In this document: in pieces, positions 1-7,572 of the stretch
How the letters are laid out: every line of letters begins with the position of its first letter
How positions within the stretch are numbered: the stretch's first letter is position 1
Source: Chitinophaga sedimenti
GTDB lineage: Bacteria; Bacteroidota; Bacteroidia; Chitinophagales; Chitinophagaceae
Length of the DNA: 64,000 nt
Assembly (NCBI RefSeq): GCF_023156195.1
Contig: NZ_JAKUKA010000001.1
Coordinates: 5,146,001 to 5,210,000 of the forward strand
Direction of reading: 5' to 3'
Notes under the pieces: model-generated
What the model saw: the letters and a program-made list of their open reading frames with translations, nothing else
Databases searched by the model: none
What the model was told of the DNA's origin: nothing
Made by a program: the position numbers and the translations under genes

Positions 1-22
1 AATACCCAGTCCCCATGGATTT

Positions 23-1044
23 TCATCTCGTATGTTTTAATCCGCTTAGGTTGTGTGATGTTTTTACATCCAGCACATCCAGCTGATTGGCGGTGCCCGT
101 ACAAGTGTTGCCATTGCGCAACGTCACATAGGCCACATCATTTTCTACTACCACCGGATCGCATGCCCGCATATGTTCAAAGCGGCCTTTCAGTACCGGC
201 GCTTTAGGGCTGGCAGCATCCATGATGTACATGCCCGTTGAAGCGCCTACGAACAGGTATTGTTTGTAGGGGAACAGTGTTTCAATGCCGAACGGCATAG
301 GCGTACTGGTCGACAGTACCGGGTTTTGCGGTTGTGCAATATCAAAGGCGTGAATCGTATGTTGGTCGATGGTGTATAATGTTTGGTTCATCACCGTAAA
401 CCGCGCCATGGAACCGCCTTTGGTAATGCCTCCACCGCCGCTATTGCTGCTGGCGCTGTTCAGTGCCTGTCCGCCGCTGGCGCTGGAATAATAAAAACCA
501 TCGTAACATACGTACACAAGCGGGCCTGAACATTCTTGTTCGTACGTTGTATCACGCGGTGCGTAGCCGGTGATTAACGTATCGCGGCTGTCGGTGAACC
601 GGTACTGATACGCGGTCGTAAAGGCAAAGTCTGACCGGTTTTTCAACTGCGGTGCAGCAGGGTTGCTGATGTCAAAGACCAAAAGATCCATGTAACTGTC
701 TGCATACAGGGTATTGCCCGTAATGGCCAGATCTACGTTTCCAGGGATGTTAATGAATGAAATATTTCTTGGCTTCGAAGGATTACTGTTATCAATAACG
801 TGGATACCCTTATTCAGCTCGTTCAAAAAATATAGTTGCCTTTCATGTAAATTTTCCCCGGCGCAGCTATTTCCGCGGGAGCCTGAATCTGGTATTCCGC
901 ACGGACATCGGCGGTAGCCTTCAATACCGGCGTGTACATCGTGAGCGTAACGGTTGTCTTGCACTTGTCTTTTACACATCCCTGGTGACTAATCCCAATT
1001 GCGACTGCTGCAAAAAGCAGCCATGATTTGTAAAGAGCTTGCAT
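23..1044 (-). CDS. LVIVD-repeat secreted protein, probable lipoprotein (one frameshift)
   Basis: About 340 residues once one frame break is repaired. The N-terminus (MQALYKSWLLFAAVAIGISH) is a hydrophobic export signal followed by QGC at residue 23, so lipidation is possible, although the lipobox is poor. The rest is a beta-propeller-like array of LVIVD repeats: HVIDNSNPSKP, LLVFDISNPAAP, IHAFDIAQPQNP and MYIMDAASPKAP. The family is common in Bacteroidota, extracytoplasmic and of unknown role. The frame breaks at an A6 run (825-830); a seventh A joins GNYIF to LNELNK. Stop TGA lies at 23-25, so the gene is complete. Function is not assigned beyond the fold. Confidence 0.8.
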
Positions 1045-1119
1045 GAGGGGATAATTTGCTTGTTAAACGGGGGAGGAGAAGTAAAAGTTACAGGTAGCGA
1101 AAAAATCCCGTTCTGTATG

Positions 1120-1174
1120 AGGATCTTAAGAGGATCTTAACTGGATGGTTACTGGATTGTTACTGAAATCGACC
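1120..1174. repeat. Tandem 11-bp degenerate repeats
   Basis: Consecutive 11-mers are visible: AGGATCTTAAG (1120), AGGATCTTAAC (1131), TGGATGGTTAC (1142) and TGGATTGTTAC (1153), followed by a weak TGAAATCGACC (1164). Units 1-2 and 3-4 are near-identical pairs, and all keep the 11-bp spacing. The tract lies upstream of the LVIVD gene, which is on the minus strand. A second, longer tract with the same period is at 44157-44299. Confidence 0.75.
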
Positions 1175-1346
1175 TGTTTCAGTAGTAAACAGCCGGATTT
1201 TAGTTACAGTTAGTTACGATCCCCTGGGGATGCTCTTATTATTGCCTTCATCAAAGAGGTAACGAAAGGGGAGAGAACAACTGCCGTGGTTTGGCTGAAG
1301 GAGTGGCTCAAAGGTGTCTAACTGCTTAATCAACAGCGAGTTAGTT

Positions 1347-1378
1347 AAAAAAGCCCCGGTCATGAACTGCCGGGGCTT
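1347..1378 (-). terminator. Rho-independent terminator of gpmI
   Basis: AAGCCCCGG (1351-1359) pairs perfectly with CCGGGGCTT (1370-1378). On the minus strand the hairpin is followed by a T-run. It lies 23 bp after the gpmI stop. Confidence 0.85.
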
Positions 1379-1400
1379 TACGAACGTATTTTTGTAAACG

Positions 1401-2924
1401 TTATACGAGGATGTTACCGGTCATTTCTTTCGGAACCGGCAAGCCCATGAAGTGCAAAATGGTGGGTGCGATATCGCCCAGTTTGCCGCTTTTTACAGGG
1501 CCTCTGAAGTCTTTGTTGATGATGAACAGCGGCACCAGGTTCAGGGAGTGCGCGGTGTTCGGCGTACCGTCTTCGTTTACCATGAAGTCGGCGTTGCCAT
1601 GGTCGGCGGTGAGGAACACGGTGTAGTCGCTAGCCAGGGCGGCGGTTACAACGCGCGCTACGCAGGCGTCTACGGTTTCAACGGCTTTTACTACTGCCGG
1701 CCAAACGCCGGTATGGCCCACCATGTCCGCATTCGCGAAGTTAAGTACCACGAAGTCAGCGCTTTTGGCTTCCAGCTCGGGTACAATCATGTCGGCGATC
1801 TGGTTGGCGCTCATTTCGGGTTGCAGGTCGTACGTGGCCACTTTCGGAGAAGGCGCCAGCAGTCTTCGTTCGCCCACGAATTCCGCTTCGCGGCCGCCGG
1901 AGAAGAAGAACGATACGTGCGGGTATTTTTCAGTTTCCGCGATGCGGATCTGTGTGCGGTTATTTTGTTCCAGCACTTCGCCCAGCGTCATGGTCAGGTT
2001 GTCGTTCTCAAAAATAACGTGCACGCCTTTGTACGATTTGTCGTACTCGGTCATGGTAGTGTAGTTGAGCGCCAGCGGGTACATGCCGAAGTCGGCAAAC
2101 GGTTCCTGCGTGAGTACCTGCGTGATTTCGCGGCACCGGTCGGTGCGGAAGTTGAAGCAGATCACGGCGTCGCCGGGCTGTATAGTTGTAAGTGGCTTCT
2201 GGCCGTCTTCTGAAACGATGATCGGTTTGATGAACTCGTCCGTAACGCCTTCGGCATAAGAGGCTTTAACGGCGGTGATCGGGTTCTGGGTGTAAGTACC
2301 GGTGCCGTGTACCATGGCATCGTAAGCCAGTTTTACGCGCTCCCAGCGTTTGTCGCGGTCCATCGCGTAGTAACGGCCGGTAATGGTGGCCAGTTTGCCG
2401 GTAGTAGCGGCGAGGTGGGGAAGCAGGTCTTCCAGGTAGCCCAGGCCGCCTTTGGGATCGGTATCGCGACCGTCGGTAAAGGCGTGTATAAATACGTTGG
2501 TGAGGCCTTTTTCCTTCGCGATCTGCGTAAGGGCCTTCAGGTGATTGATGTGCGAGTGTACGCCGCCATCGCTCACAAGGCCTATCAGGTGCAGGGCTTT
2601 GTTGTTATTAAGTGCGTAGTTAAGCGCGTTTTGCAGCTGCCCGTTGGCAGCCAGTTCGCCGGTGCGTACGGCCACATTGATGCGTTGCAGTTCCCGGTAA
2701 ACAATACGGCCTGCGCCCAGGTTCAGGTGGCCCACTTCGGAGTTGCCCATCTGGCCTTCCGGCAAACCTACGTCTTCGCCGCAGGTGATCAGGGTGCTAT
2801 GCGGATATTGTTGGTATAAAGCGCTTACAAAAGGCGTTTTCGCGTGTGAAATGGCGTCGGCGGCAGGCACTTTGCCCAGGCCCCAGCCATCCATAATGAT
2901 CAGGATTGCTTTCTTATTTTCCAT
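1401..2924 (-). CDS. gpmI: 2,3-bisphosphoglycerate-independent phosphoglycerate mutase
   Basis: Interconverts 3- and 2-phosphoglycerate in cytosolic glycolysis/gluconeogenesis, using two Mn ions and a phosphoserine intermediate. The protein is 507 residues, the usual family length. Visible signatures are the N-terminal IIMDGWG metal motif, the catalytic serine in GQMGNSEVGHLNLGAGR (about residues 57-73), HAFTDGRDTDPKGG, FNFRTDRCRE and the C-terminal metal motif TADHGNADFM. The reading frame is intact, unlike many neighbours. It is a single-gene unit with its own terminator. Confidence 0.97.
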   Translation of the reverse strand: MENKKAILIIMDGWGLGKVPAADAISHAKTPFVSALYQQYPHSTLITCGEDVGLPEGQMGNSEVGHLNLGAGRIVYRELQRINVAVRTGELAANGQLQNALNYALNNNKALHLIGLVSDGGVHSHINHLKALTQIAKEKGLTNVFIHAFTDGRDTDPKGGLGYLEDLLPHLAATTGKLATITGRYYAMDRDKRWERVKLAYDAMVHGTGTYTQNPITAVKASYAEGVTDEFIKPIIVSEDGQKPLTTIQPGDAVICFNFRTDRCREITQVLTQEPFADFGMYPLALNYTTMTEYDKSYKGVHVIFENDNLTMTLGEVLEQNNRTQIRIAETEKYPHVSFFFSGGREAEFVGERRLLAPSPKVATYDLQPEMSANQIADMIVPELEAKSADFVVLNFANADMVGHTGVWPAVVKAVETVDACVARVVTAALASDYTVFLTADHGNADFMVNEDGTPNTAHSLNLVPLFIINKDFRGPVKSGKLGDIAPTILHFMGLPVPKEMTGNILV

Positions 2925-3179
2925 ACAATATCCCAGGCTTTTTATATTTTAATATGAGGTCGTGAAATTAGAAAAAAAAACAGCGTTCATCACGTGAATG
3001 TTTGCCTACGCTAAAAAATATGAGGCTTTCACGGCCCTGATCTATTACATGCCAAATAGTTTCTATAAATTGAACGCTGATTTATATAGCACAATAGTGC
3101 TATTTTGTAAGCTGATGCTGTGTTTGGCATGCTTTTGGCGTCTCAAGTAACCGATAAAAAGTATATTAAAAGAACGGAC

Positions 3180-3575
3180 ATGAAAAAGATATTTTTTGCA
3201 CTGGCTTCCCTTCTGGTAGTAGGAATGTTCTCCGCATTCACACTGTTCGCAGGGCCATTCGACGATGTGGTCGGTGCAATCAAAAAGAGCGACGCGGCTG
3301 GATTGTCCCGTTACATGGATAACTCTATTGACATTACCATCGGTGGTAAATCCGCCTCTTACAGCAAGGCGCAGGCGGAAATTATCCTCAAGGATTTTTT
3401 CGGTAAAAACCAGGTGAAAACAGTCGAAGTGATCCATAAAGTGGAAAGCGGCAATGGCTCCGTGATGGCAGTAGCCAACGTGGCCAGCGGCGGCGGTAAT
3501 TACCGTACTACCATCTACCTGATGAAAAAGGGTAACAACACCGTACTTAACGAGCTTAAATTCGAGAATAAATAA
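3180..3575 (+). CDS. DUF4783 secreted protein
   Basis: 131 residues from ATG 3180. The in-frame upstream extension to 3120 lacks signal-peptide character, whereas MKKIFFALASLLVVGMFSAF is a clear export signal. The mature part (DDVVGAIKKSDAAGLSRYMD ... TTIYLMKKGNNTVLNELKF) matches DUF4783, a small NTF2-like family of Bacteroidota often found just before nadC, as here. It is presumably periplasmic. The biochemical role is unknown. Confidence 0.85.
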   Translation: MKKIFFALASLLVVGMFSAFTLFAGPFDDVVGAIKKSDAAGLSRYMDNSIDITIGGKSASYSKAQAEIILKDFFGKNQVKTVEVIHKVESGNGSVMAVANVASGGGNYRTTIYLMKKGNNTVLNELKFENK

Positions 3576-3608
3576 ACCAAAAGTTGAAATTAATTGTAAA
3601 AGCCCCGG

Positions 3609-3640
3609 GTGCTTCGCTTAAATTGCGGAGCACTTTTTAT
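3609..3640 (+). terminator. Rho-independent terminator after DUF4783 gene
   Basis: GTGCTTCGC (3609-3617) pairs with GCGGAGCAC (3625-3633; one G-T pair) around the loop TTAAATT, followed by TTTTTATTTTTG. It separates the DUF4783 gene from nadC. Confidence 0.8.
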
Positions 3641-3645
3641 TTTTG
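3638..3645 (+). promoter_or_regulatory. Possible nadC -7 box
   Basis: TATTTTTG matches the Bacteroidota -7 consensus TAnnTTTG and lies 23 bp before the nadC ATG, overlapping the tail of the preceding terminator. No convincing -33 TTTG is seen at the expected distance, so the call is tentative. Confidence 0.3.
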
Positions 3646-3668
3646 GGCCCGCGATCAAAAGAAGGATT

Positions 3669-4516
3669 ATGAACGAGCAAGCACTCAGCGCTTTTATTAC
3701 GGCCGCACTGGCCGAAGATATTGGTACCGGCGATCACAGTACACTGGCCTGTATTCCCGCCGCCGAAAGGGGCAAGGCCGTATTAAAGATTAAGGAAGAT
3801 GGCGTACTGGCCGGTATGGAAGTGGCTGAGGCTATTTTCCGCCGCCGGATTCAGAAGTAGTGTTTACGCCCTTTAAGAAGGATGGCGATGACATGAAATA
3901 CGGCGAAACTGCGTTTGAGGTGAGCGCCACGGTACATGCGCTGCTCTCCGGCGAGCGCCTGGCGCTGAACTGTATGCAGCGCATGAGCGGCATCGCCACG
4001 CTTACCCGCACCTATACCGATAAGCTGAAAGGTTATCATACCCGGATCCCGGATACCCGCAAAACCACGCCCAACTTCCGCATGCTGGAAAAAGAGGCCG
4101 TGCGCATCGGCGGCGGCGTTAATCACCGGATGGGATTGTACGATATGGTAATGCTGAAAGATAATCACATCGACTTCGCCGGCGGCATTACTGCGGCGGT
4201 AGAGCGTACAGTGGCGTACCTGAAGGCGAACAACCTGCCCCTGCAAATCGAAGTAGAAACCCGTACCCTGGCCGATGTGGAGGAAGTGTTGAAGGTGGGA
4301 CAGGTGCAGCGCATTATGCTCGACAACTATCCGCCCGCCCGCATTACGGAGGCGCTGGCGTTAATCCAGGGGCGTTACGAAACGGAGGCTTCGGGCGGTA
4401 TTACGCTGGCCAACCTGGAAGACTACGCCAAAACCGGGGTGGACTTCATTTCCGTTGGCGCGATCATACACCATGCTGTAAGCCTTGACCTAAGTCTGAA
4501 AGCGGTTACGCAATAA
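3669..4516 (+). CDS. nadC: Nicotinate-nucleotide pyrophosphorylase, carboxylating (one frameshift)
   Basis: Quinolinate phosphoribosyltransferase: makes nicotinate mononucleotide from quinolinate and PRPP in de novo NAD synthesis (cytosol). Restored length is about 282 residues, normal for the family. Motifs include EDIGTGDHS near the start, TRKTTPNFRMLEK, HRMGLYDMVMLKDNH, IEVETRTL and ASGGITLANLEDYA. The frame breaks near 3846, where GCCGCCGGATTC probably stands for CCTGGATTC; a lost T restores AIFRRLDSEVVFTPF. Without the repair the protein would stop at 3860. The next gene begins 16 bp downstream. Confidence 0.93.
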
Positions 4517-4532
4517 ACGCAAACCTATTTTC

Positions 4533-5408
4533 TTGAAAAAGATCCTCATCATTATTAACCGTAAGGCTGGTACCGATCGCGAAAAGCGGATGGAGCAGCA
4601 CGTACAGCGTTACCTGCCCGAAAACCAGTTTGAAGTAAATACCCGTCACCTGGAATACCTGGGCCATGGCGCCGACCTGGCCCGGGAAGCCGTGCGCGAC
4701 GGCGTGCACGTGGTGGTGGCTGTAGGTGGCGACGGCTCCATTAACGAAATTGCGCAGGGGCTGGTAGGCGGATCCACGGCACTGGCTATTGTGCCCCGCG
4801 GCAGTGGTAACGGGCTGGCCCGCGCCCTGAAAATTCCGCTGGATGTGCCGAAGGCGCTCCAGCTGGTGGCGGCTAACAAGCAGCTGCCCATGGATGTGGG
4901 GTATGCTAATGAATACCTGTTTTTAAGCAATGCCGGCGTGGGTTTTGATGCCTTGATCGCAGACCGGTTCCGGCACAGCAAAAAGCGGGGCCTTGTGAAC
5001 TACGCGCGGCTCATTCTTAGCTACTTCCGCCGTTACCGGCCCGAGGCGTACGATATGCAGATCGATGGCAGCGCGCAGAAAACACCTGCTTTCCTGCTAA
5101 CAGTAGCCAATGGCAACCAATTCGGCTACGAGTTCAAGATTGCGCCACCGGCAAACGTGTTCGATGGGGTGCTGGATGTTTGTATTGTAAAGCCCGTTCG
5201 TTTCTGGGACCTGTTGCCGATCAGTATCCGGTCGCTGGCAGGGAATATTCATAAAAGCCGCTACATGCAGCATGAGCGCGGTAAGGAGATTGTCGTGAGC
5301 AGTCCCGGCCTCGATAGTTTGCAGGTTGATGGCGATGCCGTGGAGCTGAAAGGACGGGAAGTGCGCTTCCATGTTGTTCCGGCGGCATTGCGTATTATTG
5401 TACCATAA
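4533..5408 (+). CDS. Diacylglycerol kinase-family lipid kinase (YegS-like)
   Basis: 291 residues with a DAGK catalytic domain: IINRKAGT at the N-terminus, the nucleotide loop VAVGGDGSINEIAQGL (about residues 61-77) and PRGSGNGLARAL. The C-terminal half (FKIAPPANVFDGVLDVCIVK) is typical of the YegS/BmrU group. These enzymes phosphorylate diacylglycerol or related lipids with ATP at the membrane face; the exact substrate cannot be told. The start codon is TTG (4533), giving the expected MKKILIIINRKAG start. It lies in line with nadC (16-bp gap) and the SUI1 gene (10-bp gap), likely one operon. Confidence 0.85.
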   Translation: MKKILIIINRKAGTDREKRMEQHVQRYLPENQFEVNTRHLEYLGHGADLAREAVRDGVHVVVAVGGDGSINEIAQGLVGGSTALAIVPRGSGNGLARALKIPLDVPKALQLVAANKQLPMDVGYANEYLFLSNAGVGFDALIADRFRHSKKRGLVNYARLILSYFRRYRPEAYDMQIDGSAQKTPAFLLTVANGNQFGYEFKIAPPANVFDGVLDVCIVKPVRFWDLLPISIRSLAGNIHKSRYMQHERGKEIVVSSPGLDSLQVDGDAVELKGREVRFHVVPAALRIIVP

Positions 5409-5418
5409 ATAAAAGGTA

Positions 5419-5751
5419 ATGAATAAGAAGAAAAATAACCCTGGCGGGATTGTGTACTCCACCAACCCCGATTTCTCATTCGATAACGGTCCCGAAGAGG
5501 AGCAGGATACGCTGGCGCCCGGTCAGCAGCGGCTGAAAGTGTTGCTGGACAAGAAGCAGCGTGCCGGTAAGGTGGTGACGTTAGTGGAAGGCTTCGTGGG
5601 TAAGGCGGAGGATCTTGAAAAGTTGGGTAAAGACCTGAAAACCAAGTGTGGTGCCGGCGGTAGTGCTAAAGACGGTGTGATACTGGTGCAGGGCGATTAT
5701 CGGGAGAAGGTGATAAAATGGCTGCAGGATTGGGGATATCACGCGAAATAG
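5419..5751 (+). CDS. SUI1/eIF1-family translation factor (YciH-like)
   Basis: 110 residues. The SUI1 fold occupies roughly residues 35-108, with GKVVTLVEGFVG, LEKLGKDLKTKCGAGGSAKD and the conserved end VILVQGDYREKVIKWLQDWGY. Bacterial members bind the small ribosomal subunit and influence start-codon selection, but the role is poorly defined. It is the last gene of the nadC-lipid kinase group, and a terminator follows at 5778. Confidence 0.9.
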   Translation: MNKKKNNPGGIVYSTNPDFSFDNGPEEEQDTLAPGQQRLKVLLDKKQRAGKVVTLVEGFVGKAEDLEKLGKDLKTKCGAGGSAKDGVILVQGDYREKVIKWLQDWGYHAK

Positions 5752-5777
5752 TCAATAAAAAATATTTGAAGAAAGAG

Positions 5778-5805
5778 GGGGTGATCCGTTCGGGTCGCCC
5801 CTTTT
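5778..5805 (+). terminator. Rho-independent terminator
   Basis: GGGGTGATC (5778-5786) pairs with GGTCGCCCC (5793-5801) through nine pairs including two G-T, loop CGTTCG, then TTTT. It ends the nadC-lipid kinase-SUI1 unit. Confidence 0.8.
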
Positions 5806-6123
5806 GCGTTCCGGCGGATGAGTATGGTACTTGTTATCGGTGTGTGATTTTATGTAATGTGTGGTTGAAGTGCATCTGTTTTTTGTTTTTGTGATGACTG
5901 GCCGATTTTTTGCAAAAATCCATCGAACTGTTCCGGTTACCGGACTTTTTCTTTAAAAAACTAATATTATTAATGATAGTAATAAATCAATGTTGTTAAG
6001 GCATTGTGATGAAATCGTTAACAAAAATGCAAAAATGTTGCAGTTTTTGATTTGTAAAATTTAAAAAGAATGGGCATCTTGGAAGTCCTTCCACTTTATC
6101 AACCAAAATTTATAACGCCCCTA

Positions 6124-6165
6124 CGCCTGAAAACTTTGGAGAAGCATGCTTCTCCAAAGCAGGCG
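6124..6165 (-). terminator. Long palindrome, probable birA terminator
   Basis: A perfect 26-bp palindrome at 6134-6159 (half-site CTTTGGAGAAGCA) is flanked by CGCCTG (6124-6129) and CAGGCG (6160-6165), with AAAA bulged on one side. Read on the minus strand the hairpin is followed by TTTT, and it lies 11 bp beyond the birA stop. It could act as terminator, but the loopless inner palindrome is unusually long. Confidence 0.55.
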
Positions 6166-6176
6166 GACCAAATAAA

Positions 6177-6920
6177 TCACTTCGTAAATACAAATTCAAT
6201 CTCACCAAACCCGGGTTCAAGTATTTGTTGATCGTTTTTTTCGAGGCGCAGTCTTCCGTCGAGCAATACGTCCGTGATGGTGGCTTCGAAAAGCTCTCCG
6301 TTTTGCCGGTACAGGGCGGTTTCATTAAAGCGCAGCAGTTTGCTTTTGTATTCGCTAAGCAGGTCGTTGTAACGGGCAGGTTCCAGTTGGCGATAGCGGC
6401 GGTCGAAACAGCGGCAAAGGTCCTTTGCCAGTTCGATCGCGTCCCATTCGCGGCCGGTGATTTGCCGCAGTGATACGGCTTTGGTGAGGTGTTCGGGGAA
6501 ATGACCGGTGTTAATGTTGAAGCCGATGCCTACAATGGCATATTGCCAGATGTTGCCGCGGAGTACATTTTCGATGAGCATGCCGGCTGCCTTTCTGTCA
6601 CGCCAGTAAGTATCATTGCTCCACTTAATGCGGGTTTCGTCACCTGCATATTTCGAAAAGAAATCGCAGGCGCCCAGGGATATGGCCACGCTCAGCATAA
6701 ACTGGTCGGTAAGCGGTATAGCGGGCTGCAACACGGTTGTGAGCAGGAGGTTTTCGCCGGGCGCACTATGCCATACCTTTCCGCGTTGTCCTTTTCCGGC
6801 GGTTTGCTCCATGGCAAACCAGGAGGTGCCTTCTGCCACGGGGCCTTCGTTCAGACGGGCCATGGCATAGTTATTGGTGCTGTCTACACTGGCTAAAACA
6901 TGAAAATGATCTCCTATCAC
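6177..6920 (-). CDS. birA: Biotin--[acetyl-CoA-carboxylase] ligase
   Basis: Attaches biotin to the carboxyl-carrier protein via biotinyl-AMP (cytosol). 247 residues, catalytic and C-terminal domains only. There is no N-terminal winged helix, so it is a ligase without the E. coli-type repressor function. Motifs: VDSTNNYAM, the biotinyl-AMP loop GKGQRGKVWHS, KWSNDTYWRDRKAAGML (the KWPND equivalent) and GIGFNIN. The frame is intact. It is divergent from rsfS, with about 170 bp between. Confidence 0.93.
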   Translation of the reverse strand: MIGDHFHVLASVDSTNNYAMARLNEGPVAEGTSWFAMEQTAGKGQRGKVWHSAPGENLLLTTVLQPAIPLTDQFMLSVAISLGACDFFSKYAGDETRIKWSNDTYWRDRKAAGMLIENVLRGNIWQYAIVGIGFNINTGHFPEHLTKAVSLRQITGREWDAIELAKDLCRCFDRRYRQLEPARYNDLLSEYKSKLLRFNETALYRQNGELFEATITDVLLDGRLRLEKNDQQILEPGFGEIEFVFTK

Positions 6921-7042
6921 TGAGGTCGTTTGTTTTGTTAAAAAGACAAAGTAAGTGAATTTAACATTTCCGAAAGTGTGGCCGGGGGCTGATTGAATGT
7001 TTTACCCCATTACGCATACCACTATTTCAGCTATTGTTTTAG

Positions 7043-7050
7043 TAATTTTG
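7043..7050 (+). promoter_or_regulatory. Possible -7 box of rsfS-ftsH
   Basis: TAATTTTG fits TAnnTTTG and lies 38 bp before the rsfS start. I see no clear -33 element, so this is a weak call. Confidence 0.3.
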
Positions 7051-7088
7051 GTAATTAAAGATTATTTTTAACGAAAACAAGGAATTTA

Positions 7089-7489
7089 TTGGCACCCTTA
7101 ACCATTCTGAATACGAGGAAAAAGGCGGGTAACCGCATCACAAGGAACAGTAAGATTTTTACAACCATCATAAAGGCCATCCAGAAAAAAAAGGCGAGAA
7201 CATCGTGTCTCTCGATCTGCGCAAAATCCCTGAAGCAGTCGCCGATTTCTTTATCTTATGTGAGGCCAACTCCACTAACCAGATTAAAGCAATCGCAGAC
7301 TTTGTTGAGGATGAAGTGCAGAAGCAAACGGACGAATCTCCTTACAAGCACGAGGGGTACACTGGACAGCAATGGATTATCGTGGATTATGTAAACGTTG
7401 TTGTGCACGTATTTCAGCCGGAAACGCGGAAATTCTACAATCTCGAAGAGATGTGGAGCGATGCGGAGCGGATGGAGCACCTGGGTTAA
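7089..7489 (+). CDS. rsfS: Ribosome silencing factor RsfS/Iojap (one frameshift)
   Basis: Binds uL14 on the large subunit and blocks subunit joining when nutrients are scarce. About 133 residues restored. A TTG start at 7089 is preceded by AAGGAA, and the N-terminal part reads NRITRNSKIFTTIIKAIQ. The frame breaks in an A8 run (7185-7192); nine A give QKKKGENIVSLDLRKI. The core shows EANSTNQIKAIADFVED, WIIVDYVNVVVHVF and FYNLEEMWSDA. Immediate ftsH downstream is the usual Bacteroidota order. Confidence 0.9.
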
Positions 7490-7572
7490 TGGCTGCCGGT
7501 TGAACAAAATAGCCTTAATATCATTTATAATAATACTGATTGCATAAAAAAACGCGCTAAGGAGCGAAGCAC

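Larger units (their letters stand above)
1045..1400. other. Intergenic stretch with 11-bp direct repeats and a terminator
   Basis: There is no credible gene here. It holds the 11-bp-register repeats at about 1120-1174 and the gpmI terminator at 1347-1378, each listed separately. Confidence 0.7.
5752..6176. other. AT-rich intergenic stretch
   Basis: No gene is visible. It contains the SUI1-gene terminator (5778-5805) and the long palindrome behind birA (6124-6165). The interval between is strongly AT-rich, with no further structure that I can support. Confidence 0.6.

Noticed and set aside
1452-2213. 253-codon plus-strand frame opposite gpmI
   Set aside because: Antisense shadow of a conserved enzyme gene.
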